From Clostridia bacterium (lineage in GTDB: Bacteria > Bacillota_A > Clostridia > Christensenellales > Aristaeellaceae), in NCBI GenBank assembly GCA_017399225.1, contig JAFQEB010000070.1, forward strand, positions 1 to 37,194: a stretch of 37,194 bases of DNA. Direction: 5' to 3'. The translations under genes and the position numbers were made by a program. Position 1 is the stretch's first letter, and every line of letters begins with the position of its first letter. The notes under the pieces are model-generated. The model made no database searches, had not been told where the DNA came from, and saw nothing but the letters and a program-made list of their open reading frames with translations. Positions 31,732 to 37,194 of the stretch are shown in pieces.

Positions 31732-33015
31732 ATGGAAAACTTTGAAGGCTCCTGGGCTGAGGTACAGGGGCCTGTGAGCCGCTACATCCGTTTTCGGATC
31801 ACCAGCAGACAGGATGCTGAGGACGTGTTCCAGGAGGTCATGGCCGCCGTTGCGCTGCAATATGACAAGCTTTCCGATCCTGCCAGATTCAAGCCCTGGG
31901 TTTTGGGCATAGCACGGCACAAATGTGCCGACTGGCTGCGCAGGAAGTACCGCATGAACGAAGTGCCGCTGGAGGCCGCAGAGCATCTGCTTATCATCCC
32001 TCCCCGCTTCGCTGCAGCCCGGGACAGCAGGGTTCAGGAGGCTATGGAGGCGCTTTCGGCGCAGGATCAGCAGATCCTTGGCCTGTACTACTGGCAGCAG
32101 CTGCCCCTGTGTGAGATCGCCCGCCGGCTTTCTATCCCTGCCGGCACCGTCAAGAGCCGCCTGCACCACGCGCGGGAAAGATTCCGCGCTGCCTATTCTG
32201 AACAGCAAAAAGGAGAAACAGTCATGAAAACGATGATGCCCAAACACATGCCCGAGTACAAGATCGTCCCCAGCGAGCTTGCGCCCTTTGAATGCAAATG
32301 GGAAGAAATGATGGGCTGGTTTATCATCCCCCGGCTGGGAGAGAAGCTCTCCTGGGCCATGTATGACCTCCCCGACCGGATCCGGACAGAGAGCAACGAG
32401 CTGATCGTCACTGGACGTGCCCAGGTGCACGGGATTGAGGGCGTGGAGATCGAAGTCAGAACCGATGCGCCCATGGAGTTCAACGCCGTGGATGACAGCG
32501 GCTATGTACAGCGCTCCTTCATTGCGCAGCTGACCCAAACGCACTGCCGAACCCTGGCGGAAACCCACATGCAGGATGGCATCAAGCAAACGTACACCTT
32601 CCTGGACGGCGACGCCTTCATCAAAAACTGGGGCTTCGGCGAGGATAACTGCGGCAACGAAACCTTGCTGCGGGCAAAGGGAGAGATCCTGCGCTGCGGC
32701 GATGTACTCACCACGCATTCCGCCAGCGACAACCCGATGGACGTCGTGGGGCGATACACAGTTGCCATCAACGGCAAGGTGTACGACACCGTCTGCGTCA
32801 TCATGCACGAAACCTATATGGGCGGGATGGTCTCCGAACAATTCATTGACCGGAATGGTCGCACGGTGCTCTGGCGGCGCTTCAACTCCGACGACTGGCA
32901 CTTTGAGCACTATGGACGTAAGTGGTCGGAGCTCCTCCCGGATTCCGATACGCTGACCATCAACGGACAGAAATACGTCCACTGGTACGACTGCATCACC
33001 TCATATATCCTCTGA
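31732..33015 (+). CDS. ECF sigma factor fused to an unrecognised 260-residue C-terminal domain
   Basis: A 427-residue protein. Residues 1-75 are sigma region 2 (RYIRFRITSRQDAEDVFQEV, then PWVLGIARHKCADWLRRKYR) and 100-158 are region 4 (LSAQDQQILGLYYWQQLPLCEIARRL-type, IPAGTVKSRLHHARERF). This is a complete ECF sigma factor. Residues 165-427 form a soluble domain with no transmembrane helix, rich in aromatic residues and beta-like stretches (FECKWEEMMGWFIIPRLGEK, VTGRAQVHGIEGVEIEV, FIKNWGFGEDNCGNE, VCVIMHETYMGGM); I do not recognise it. ATG 31732 has AGGCGGTG close upstream; GTG 31729 is possible. There is no separate anti-sigma gene, so the C-terminal domain may itself control the sigma part, as extensions do in some ECF groups. 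An internal start lies at the junction. Confidence 0.87.
   Translation: MENFEGSWAEVQGPVSRYIRFRITSRQDAEDVFQEVMAAVALQYDKLSDPARFKPWVLGIARHKCADWLRRKYRMNEVPLEAAEHLLIIPPRFAAARDSRVQEAMEALSAQDQQILGLYYWQQLPLCEIARRLSIPAGTVKSRLHHARERFRAAYSEQQKGETVMKTMMPKHMPEYKIVPSELAPFECKWEEMMGWFIIPRLGEKLSWAMYDLPDRIRTESNELIVTGRAQVHGIEGVEIEVRTDAPMEFNAVDDSGYVQRSFIAQLTQTHCRTLAETHMQDGIKQTYTFLDGDAFIKNWGFGEDNCGNETLLRAKGEILRCGDVLTTHSASDNPMDVVGRYTVAINGKVYDTVCVIMHETYMGGMVSEQFIDRNGRTVLWRRFNSDDWHFEHYGRKWSELLPDSDTLTINGQKYVHWYDCITSYIL
32211..32226 (+). promoter_or_regulatory. Internal ribosome binding site and in-frame ATG at the sigma/C-domain junction
   Basis: AAAAAGGAG ends at 32215, and 8 bases later an in-frame ATG at 32224 corresponds to residue 165 of the fusion. 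Initiation here would give a separate 263-residue C-terminal protein starting MKTMMPKHMPEYK. Confidence 0.6.
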
Positions 33016-33023
33016 TAACGCAG

Positions 33024-33066
33024 CTGCCCCGGAGCAGGCCCGTCTGGGTCGCTCCGGGGCAGTCTT
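33024..33066 (+). terminator. Hairpin terminator after the sigma-fusion gene
   Basis: A perfect 12-pair stem, CTGCCCCGGAGC (33024-33035) with GCTCCGGGGCAG (33051-33062), 15-base loop, followed by the weak tail TCTTTATG. It lies between convergent genes; the minus-strand tail is not T-rich. Confidence 0.72.
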
Positions 33067-33079
33067 TATGCGGTTTTGG

Positions 33080-34084
33080 TCAATTCCTGACCACGTCCCG
33101 GATGGCCTTCACGCGCCGCACCACATCGGCAAACTGTTCCGGCGTAAGGGACTGGGCGCCGTCGCACAGCGCCTTCTTGGGATCGTTGTGCACCTCGATC
33201 ATCAGGCCGTCAGCGCCGCAGGCGGTGGCCGCCATCGCCATGGGCTTCACCAGACGCGCAACGCCGGTGGCATGGCTGGGGTCGATGATGATGGGCAGAT
33301 GGGTCTTCTCCTTCAGCACCGGCACGCTGGAGAGGTCCAGGGTGTTGCGGGTCGCAGTCTCGTAGGTACGGATGCCGCGCTCGCACAGGATGACCTGATC
33401 ATTGCCGCCTGCCATGATGTATTCGGCGGACATCAACCACTCCTGAATGGTGTTCGCCAGGCCGCGCTTGAGGAGGATGGGCTTGCTCGTTCTGCCCAGC
33501 ACCTTCAGCAGCTCAAAGTTCTGCATATTACGCGCGCCGACCTGGATGACGTCCACATCGTCAAAGAGGTCAAGGTGCGCAGCATCCATGATCTCGGTAA
33601 CGATCGGGAGGCCCGTTTCCTGCTTGGCAAGCTTCAGGAGGCGCAGGCCGTCCCCATGCAGCCCCTGGAAGGCATAAGGAGAGGTGCGGGGCTTGAAGGC
33701 GCCTCCGCGCAGCAGCGTAGCGCCGGCCGCCTTGACCGCTTTGGCTACCTCGATGATCTGCTCCTCCGTTTCGACCGAACAGGGGCCTGCGATGATCTGG
33801 AACAGTCCGCCGCCCACGGGCACGCCGCCGCAGTTGATCACGCTGTCCTCCGGGTGGAACTTTCGGTTCGCCTTCTTGTAGGGCTCCTGCACACGCTGCA
33901 CAGCCTCCACCGCATCAAGAGATGCGATCAGATCCGCATCCACGCGCGTCGTGTCGCCAACGAGGCCGAGGATGGTAGAATGGTCACCCTGGGATTCGTC
34001 GATGCGCAGCCCCAGACCGGTCAGGAAATGCTTGAGCTTGTCGATCTGCTCCTGATGAGCGGTATGCTTGAGAATAACGATCAT
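33080..34084 (-). CDS. aroF: 3-deoxy-7-phosphoheptulonate (DAHP) synthase, type I-beta with N-terminal ferredoxin-like domain
   Basis: A 334-residue enzyme joining phosphoenolpyruvate and erythrose-4-phosphate, the first step of the shikimate pathway. Residues 1-75 form the small ferredoxin-like regulatory domain (MIVILKHTAHQEQIDKLKHF), which in the Thermotoga-type enzymes mediates feedback inhibition. The barrel carries IIAGPCSVETEEQI, LRGGAFKPRTSPYAFQG, IQVGARNMQNFELL, PILLKRG, LCERGIRTYETATRNTLDL, IIDPSHATG and GLMIEVHNDPKKALCDGAQSL. The PCS cysteine, KPRTSPY, DPSHATG and E-H-N-P metal and substrate motifs are all intact. ATG 34084 has GGGGAGG 8 bases upstream. The gene has its own promoter and a tyrosine-codon leader/attenuator, and no other aro gene is adjacent. 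Confidence 0.96.
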   Translation of the reverse strand: MIVILKHTAHQEQIDKLKHFLTGLGLRIDESQGDHSTILGLVGDTTRVDADLIASLDAVEAVQRVQEPYKKANRKFHPEDSVINCGGVPVGGGLFQIIAGPCSVETEEQIIEVAKAVKAAGATLLRGGAFKPRTSPYAFQGLHGDGLRLLKLAKQETGLPIVTEIMDAAHLDLFDDVDVIQVGARNMQNFELLKVLGRTSKPILLKRGLANTIQEWLMSAEYIMAGGNDQVILCERGIRTYETATRNTLDLSSVPVLKEKTHLPIIIDPSHATGVARLVKPMAMAATACGADGLMIEVHNDPKKALCDGAQSLTPEQFADVVRRVKAIRDVVRN

Positions 34085-34115
34085 GATGCGTGCCTCCCCT
34101 TTTGAAATCAAATAT

Positions 34116-34155
34116 AAAAGCGCCCGCTTCCATGCACTCATGGACGCAGGGCGCT
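34116..34155 (-). terminator. Attenuator terminator upstream of aroF
   Basis: On the minus strand AGCGCCC (34155-34149) pairs with GGGCGCT (34125-34119), with inner CCATG (34143-34139) and CATGG (34134-34130) around loop AGTG; then TTTTATATTT. It lies between the leader peptide and the aroF ribosome binding site. Its 5' arm is shared with the antiterminator. Confidence 0.88.
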
Positions 34156-34187
34156 GATACGGTCACACACGGAATTACGCCCTGCAG
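34146..34187 (-). promoter_or_regulatory. Antiterminator of the aroF attenuator
   Basis: GCAGGGCG (34185-34178 on the minus strand), which spans the last leader codons, is perfectly complementary over 8 bases to CGCCCTGC (34153-34146), which is the 5' arm of the terminator. A ribosome halted at the YYY codons would leave the first arm free, allowing this pairing. A ribosome at the leader stop would cover it, allowing the terminator. The logic is that of trp-type attenuation. Confidence 0.8.
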
Positions 34188-34234
34188 CTTCGATACAGTG
34201 CGTAATAATACTTCGCCGCAGTACGGTTCAGCAT
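34175..34234 (-). CDS. Tyrosine-rich leader peptide of the aroF attenuator
   Basis: A 19-residue open frame, MLNRTAAKYYYALYRSCRA, with AAAGGAGG ending 9 bases before the ATG at 34234 and TAA at 34177-34175. Four of 19 codons are tyrosine: codons 9-11 (TAT TAT TAC) and codon 14 (TAT). There are no Phe or Trp codons, so it would report on charged tRNA-Tyr alone. It starts about 24 bases after the predicted transcription start, as in known amino-acid leader peptides. The stop is 90 bases before the aroF start. It is too short for routine gene calling. Its function is inferred from codon content plus the downstream alternative hairpins. Confidence 0.85.
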   Translation of the reverse strand: MLNRTAAKYYYALYRSCRA

Positions 34235-34264
34235 CGCGCGTGACCTCCTTTGTTTGATGCCTAT

Positions 34265-34293
34265 ATTTTACACCCGGCATTCCCCTTTTGCAA
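34265..34293 (-). promoter_or_regulatory. Sigma-A promoter of the aroF leader, with an overlapping dyad
   Basis: On the minus strand TTGCAA (34293-34288), 17-base spacer, TAAAAT (34270-34265). A near-perfect inverted repeat spans 34300-34279 with 9-base arms (ATTTCCCTT and AAGGGGAAT, one mismatch) around GCAA, so it covers the -35. It may be an operator. Confidence 0.78.
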
Positions 34294-34317
34294 GGGAAAT
34301 ACCGACAAAGTACAATC

Positions 34318-35088
34318 TCAGTCGGACTCCTTGTCCGCATCCTCCAGGTACTTTTCAAGCTTCCGCTTGACCCGTTGGAGCGCGTTGTCGATGGATTTGA
34401 CGTGCCTGCCCAGGTTATCGGCGATCTCCTGATAGCTCTTCCCATCCAGGTAAGCGGTCAGGACCTCCTGCTCAAGGCCGGAAAGGACTTCATCAATCTT
34501 TTGGTGGATGCCGTTGAGATCCTCCTGGGAGATGATCAGCTCCTCAGGATTCGCACTGTGTCCTTCAGCGCAGACGTCCAGCAGCGTACGATCGCTTTCC
34601 TCGTCATACAGCGGCTTGTTCAGGGACACATAGCTGTTGAGGGGAATGTGCTTCTGCCGGGTGGCCGTTTTGATGGCCGTGATGATCTGGCGGGTGATGC
34701 ACAATTCCGCAAAAGCACGGAAGGAGCTGAGCTTCTCCGGGCGGAAATCGCGGATCGCCTTGTACAGGCCGATCATGCCCTCCTGCACGATATCCTCATG
34801 GTCAGCACCGATGAGGAAATAGCTGCGTGCCTTGGAGCGGACGAAGTTCTTATACTTGTTCAGCAGGAACTCCACAGCCACGGCATCGCCCTCGCGGCAG
34901 CGCGCCACGACGGCCTCGTCAGTCAGGTCCGCATAGTCCTGACTGCTGTATGCCGCATCATCCGTAAGCTGCAGGTCTTCCGGTAGCGTTTCCTCGTTCA
35001 GGAGAGAAAACTCCGCATCAAAAGACGCGCCGTCTTCCGGCAGTGCCTCATTTCGCTCAGGCATTTCGTAGTCCATACGCTCATCCAT
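34318..35088 (-). CDS. sigH: Sporulation/transition-state sigma factor SigH
   Basis: A 256-residue SigH (Spo0H). The core is strongly typical: LLNKYKNFVRSKARSYFLIGADHEDIVQEGMIGLYKAIRDF for region 2, SFRAFAELCITRQIITAIKTATRQKHIPLN, and region 4 LSGLEQEVLTAYLDGKSYQEIADNLGRHVKSIDNALQRVKRK. Relatives are near 210-220 residues; here an acidic extension of about 50 residues (MDERMDYEMPERNEALPED and on) precedes the usual start (about DLTDEAVVARCREGD). ATG 35088 has AGGTGAG about 9 bases upstream. No terminator separates it from the aroF promoter. Sigma-H would drive early sporulation genes, including spoIIA elsewhere in this window. Confidence 0.94.
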   Translation of the reverse strand: MDERMDYEMPERNEALPEDGASFDAEFSLLNEETLPEDLQLTDDAAYSSQDYADLTDEAVVARCREGDAVAVEFLLNKYKNFVRSKARSYFLIGADHEDIVQEGMIGLYKAIRDFRPEKLSSFRAFAELCITRQIITAIKTATRQKHIPLNSYVSLNKPLYDEESDRTLLDVCAEGHSANPEELIISQEDLNGIHQKIDEVLSGLEQEVLTAYLDGKSYQEIADNLGRHVKSIDNALQRVKRKLEKYLEDADKESD

Positions 35089-35118
35089 AGGGGGTATCTC
35101 ACCTGCTTAATCCAAAAT

Positions 35119-35625
35119 TCAGCTTCTCCGAAGCTTTTCCAGCGCTTCCCGCACATCGCGGGGCAATCCCGATGCAAGGGAGTTACGGTTCAGCGTCTGC
35201 TCCGCTGCCTGGGCTGCATAGCCGGCATTTCTCAGCTGGCGCATCTCCCGCAGCAGCTCCCGCGAGGTCATGCGGACCGCTCCCGCGCCAAGCACCATCG
35301 ACTGCTCATGACCATCGGAGGTCGCAACGCGCACGAAGCGGTATTTAGGCGTCTGAACGACCAGGCGCTCAATATAGCTGTCAGCCGTTTCTCCGTGCCG
35401 GGTAAAGACAAGCGTCAGCTCGCCGTGCTTTTCCTCGGTCGCAACAGGACGATCGGAACGATAGCCGTCAAAGACCAGCACCGCTTCCTCTCCGGTATAG
35501 CCGCAGTAATCCAGCAGCTGGTGCATCAGCTGATCCCGGGCTTCGTCCATGCTCCAGCCGCGCCTTTCCGCTTCCTTCCAGGCGCCGATGACATTATAGC
35601 CATCTACGATCAGCAGCGGTTTCAT
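35119..35625 (-). CDS. NYN-domain protein YacP (Rae1-like endoribonuclease)
   Basis: A 168-residue PIN-like NYN-domain protein of the YacP family. In Bacillus its relative Rae1 cuts mRNA in the ribosomal A site. Acidic motifs fit: LLIVDGYNVIGAW (D8), AVLVFDGYRSD, FTRHGETADSYIERL and VATSDGHEQSMVLGAGA. The C-terminal tail is basic and helical. The ATG overlaps the rlmB stop, and it lies between rlmB and sigH, as is common in Firmicutes. Confidence 0.9.
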   Translation of the reverse strand: MKPLLIVDGYNVIGAWKEAERRGWSMDEARDQLMHQLLDYCGYTGEEAVLVFDGYRSDRPVATEEKHGELTLVFTRHGETADSYIERLVVQTPKYRFVRVATSDGHEQSMVLGAGAVRMTSRELLREMRQLRNAGYAAQAAEQTLNRNSLASGLPRDVREALEKLRRS

Positions 35626-36710
35626 GCCCGGCGGCTGGAAAGCACGCGGTACATCACGATGCCCGCGGCAACGGAGGCGTTCAGGCTGTCAATATGACCT
35701 GCCATGGGAAGAGAAACCTTCTGGTCGCAGCTTTCCAGCACCAGTCGGCTCACGCCCTCGCCCTCGCTGCCCACGACCAGCGCTACGCCGCCCTTGAAGT
35801 TCACACGCTCATAGTCCGTGCCGTCCATGGTCAGCGCATAGGTCCAGACATTCCGGGCCTTCAGCTCCTCGATCGTGCGGGTCAGGTTGACCACCCGGGC
35901 GACCTTCATATGCTCCACCGCACCGGCAGAAGCCTTGACAGCCGCCGTGGTGAGGCCGACGCTGCGGCGCTCAGGTACGATGACGCCGTGGGCGCCCACG
36001 CACTCCGCGGAGCGGATGATCGCGCCAAGGTTGTGGGGATCGGTCACGCCGTCCAGCAGGATCAGGAAGGGATCCTCACCTTTGGATGCAGCCTCCTCCA
36101 GCATGGCCTCCATCGTGCTGTAGTGATAGGCGGACGCAAAGGCGATCAGGCCCTGATGATTACGGGCCAGCTCGTCCAGGCGAACCTTCTCGACCTCCTG
36201 CACAACGATGTGCATTTCACGGGCCATCTGCACGATCTCGCGGGCAGAGCCGGTCAGCTCGCCGCGCTGCACCATCAGCTTCTCGATATCGCGGCCTGCA
36301 CGCAGCGCCTCACGGATGGGGTTGCGGCCTGCCAGCAGGTTCTCGTTGGCAACGACCTCCTCCTGATGGATCACAGGCGCTGCAGGCGTGCTGGGACGGA
36401 ACTCATGATCCCGGAAGGACGGCGCGGGCCTGGGCTCCGCAGGGGCCGCATAGCGGTCATTGCCGCGCTGCGGGCGGCGCTCGCCCCGGTCAAATCGGTC
36501 ACCGGAGCGGAAATCCTTCTTCGGGCGGTCATTATGGGCATGGTAGCCATTCTTGCCGCCGCGCTCGTCACGGCTGCCGTAGCCGCTGCGCTCATTGCGG
36601 CCGCTGCTGCGGCGGGCGCCGCGGTACTCGGAGCCTTCGTCGGCCCAGCTGCCCTCTGTGTGGTTCTTCTTCTGGGGCTTGCGGCCCGGTGCATCATTGT
36701 AGAAAGCCAT
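35622..36710 (-). CDS. rlmB: 23S rRNA (guanosine-2'-O)-methyltransferase RlmB / TrmH family, with a long disordered N-terminus
   Basis: A 362-residue SPOUT methyltransferase. The substrate-binding domain begins near residue 124 (NLLAGRNPIREALRAGRDIEKLMV), and the catalytic knot has LLDGVTDPHNLGAIIRSAECVGAHGVI, LVVGSEGEGVSRLVLE and VSLPMAGHIDSLNASVAAGIVMY. RlmB methylates G2251 of 23S rRNA at the peptidyl-transferase P loop. The first 115 or so residues are low-complexity, rich in Arg, Gly, Asp, Asn and Pro with repeated GDRFDRGERR-like blocks, and are probably unfolded and RNA-binding; most RlmB proteins (about 245 residues) lack them. ATG 36710 has GGAG 8-9 bases upstream. Confidence 0.92.
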   Translation of the reverse strand: MAFYNDAPGRKPQKKNHTEGSWADEGSEYRGARRSSGRNERSGYGSRDERGGKNGYHAHNDRPKKDFRSGDRFDRGERRPQRGNDRYAAPAEPRPAPSFRDHEFRPSTPAAPVIHQEEVVANENLLAGRNPIREALRAGRDIEKLMVQRGELTGSAREIVQMAREMHIVVQEVEKVRLDELARNHQGLIAFASAYHYSTMEAMLEEAASKGEDPFLILLDGVTDPHNLGAIIRSAECVGAHGVIVPERRSVGLTTAAVKASAGAVEHMKVARVVNLTRTIEELKARNVWTYALTMDGTDYERVNFKGGVALVVGSEGEGVSRLVLESCDQKVSLPMAGHIDSLNASVAAGIVMYRVLSSRRA

Positions 36711-36728
36711 GTTGATTCTCCTCTATCA

Positions 36729-37194
36729 TTACTGTTCGTTATTGTCATTCAAGTTATCGATCCACGCCTTGCGCTCACTGCGGATCTGCAGCATCCTGCC
36801 GCATGTCTTTTCACCCTCGGGGCACGCGCCGCGCAGGCAACCGGGGCCCGCATTGGCAAAGAGCGCCGGGGCGACCTCCATGCACAGGCGGTGCATCTCG
36901 TTGGCCAGCGCACGGATCTCCCACTGTGCGCGGGTGCACATGCGCAGGCTGAAGAAGTGCCGCAGCTCGCGAACGTTCATGGTGACCATCATGCGGGTTT
37001 CGCAGGCGCCCGGAAGCACGAAACGTGCGTCCTCATTGCCGCCCTCGCCCGTGCCGAGCTTCTCCTGCCAGCGGGTATACCACTGATGCAGCGTATCCAT
37101 CTGCTGCTCGAACTCCGCGACAGCTTCAGCGCCCAGCGCCTCGATCTTCGGCGGCACGATGTACCCAAAGCCGCTCTCGTAGCTCACATAGCGC
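36729..37194 (-). CDS. thyX: Flavin-dependent thymidylate synthase ThyX, N-terminus beyond the window
   Basis: The gene runs off the right edge; 154 codons plus stop are present. It starts mid-frame as RYVSYESGFGYIVPP, the ThyX RY-x-F-Y region. It continues with EDARFVLPGACETRMMVTMNVRELRHFFSLRMCTRAQWEIRALANEM, where the LP...T...N-RxL-F-xLR and AQWEIR motifs bind FAD and dUMP. The C-terminus has a cysteine-rich insert (CLRGACPEGEKTCGRML). ThyX makes dTMP using FAD and methylene-tetrahydrofolate. GTG 37187 is in frame but is not the true start. Confidence 0.92.
   Translation of the reverse strand, partial: RYVSYESGFGYIVPPKIEALGAEAVAEFEQQMDTLHQWYTRWQEKLGTGEGGNEDARFVLPGACETRMMVTMNVRELRHFFSLRMCTRAQWEIRALANEMHRLCMEVAPALFANAGPGCLRGACPEGEKTCGRMLQIRSERKAWIDNLNDNNEQ

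Noticed and set aside
1..37194. CRISPR arrays, tRNA or rRNA genes, insertion sequences, prophage or conjugative genes
   Set aside because: No regularly spaced repeats, transposase, integrase, phage structural gene or tRNA cloverleaf was seen. Some short elements could be missed by eye.

Overview
The window looks like chromosome from a GC-rich, endospore-forming member of the Firmicutes, most likely class Clostridia. The evidence is a complete spoIIAA-spoIIAB-sigF operon, a sigH (spo0H) gene in a thyX-rlmB-yacP-sigH cluster, a T-box riboswitch, the Firmicute order asp23-fakA-recG, a stand-alone small alarmone synthetase, and AGGAGG-type ribosome binding sites. Genus cannot be read from the sequence; placement in a gut Clostridia lineage is a guess. 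I see no rRNA, tRNA, CRISPR array, insertion sequence or prophage, so this is mostly core genome and its interest lies mainly in regulation.

Layout. 1-2.5 kb: the end of lepA, a SLOG-fold gene, a DUF1622 membrane protein (minus) and hemW. 2.5-9.7 kb (minus): one long operon asp23-fakA-recG-ppk1-polyferredoxin, read from a promoter near 9.69 kb. 9.8-13.2 kb (plus): a consensus promoter and a tyrosine T-box riboswitch controlling an aminotransferase, tyrS and a YigZ-family gene. 13.3-18.8 kb (plus): a MacAB/YknXYZ-type efflux system (adaptor, ATPase, permease), then a response regulator, a histidine kinase and a (p)ppGpp synthetase whose start overlaps the kinase stop. 18.9-20.95 kb: a YdcZ-type small transporter and the sigma-F operon, preceded by two Spo0A-box matches and a sigma-H-like promoter. 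21-23 kb (minus): deoD, a thioredoxin-like [2Fe-2S] ferredoxin and a cytoplasmic GH26 glycosidase. 23.1-25 kb: a YgiQ-type radical SAM protein. 25.1-30 kb: tetR divergent from sbcD-sbcC. 30-33 kb: two ECF sigma genes, one followed by a membrane-anchored putative regulator, the other fused to a 260-residue domain I do not recognise. 33-37.2 kb (minus): thyX (partial), rlmB, yacP, sigH, and DAHP synthase with its own promoter.

The most striking find is upstream of the DAHP synthase gene. A 19-codon leader peptide with three consecutive tyrosine codons and a fourth soon after (MLNRTAAKYYYALYRSCRA) is followed by two mutually exclusive RNA hairpins, the second an intrinsic terminator. This has all the parts of classical ribosome-mediated attenuation responding to tyrosine. 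The same window holds a tyrosine T-box over an aminotransferase-tyrS operon. The cell therefore appears to sense uncharged tRNA-Tyr in two ways: directly by RNA at tyrosine use and perhaps its last biosynthetic step, and through a translating ribosome at the entry step of aromatic synthesis. The DAHP synthase also carries the N-terminal ferredoxin-like domain linked to allosteric feedback in its family.

The second point of interest is the ECF sigma fusion. It has a strong in-frame internal ribosome binding site and ATG exactly at the domain boundary, so one reading frame may give both a fused sigma factor and a free C-terminal protein. An ECF-type promoter just upstream suggests autoregulation.
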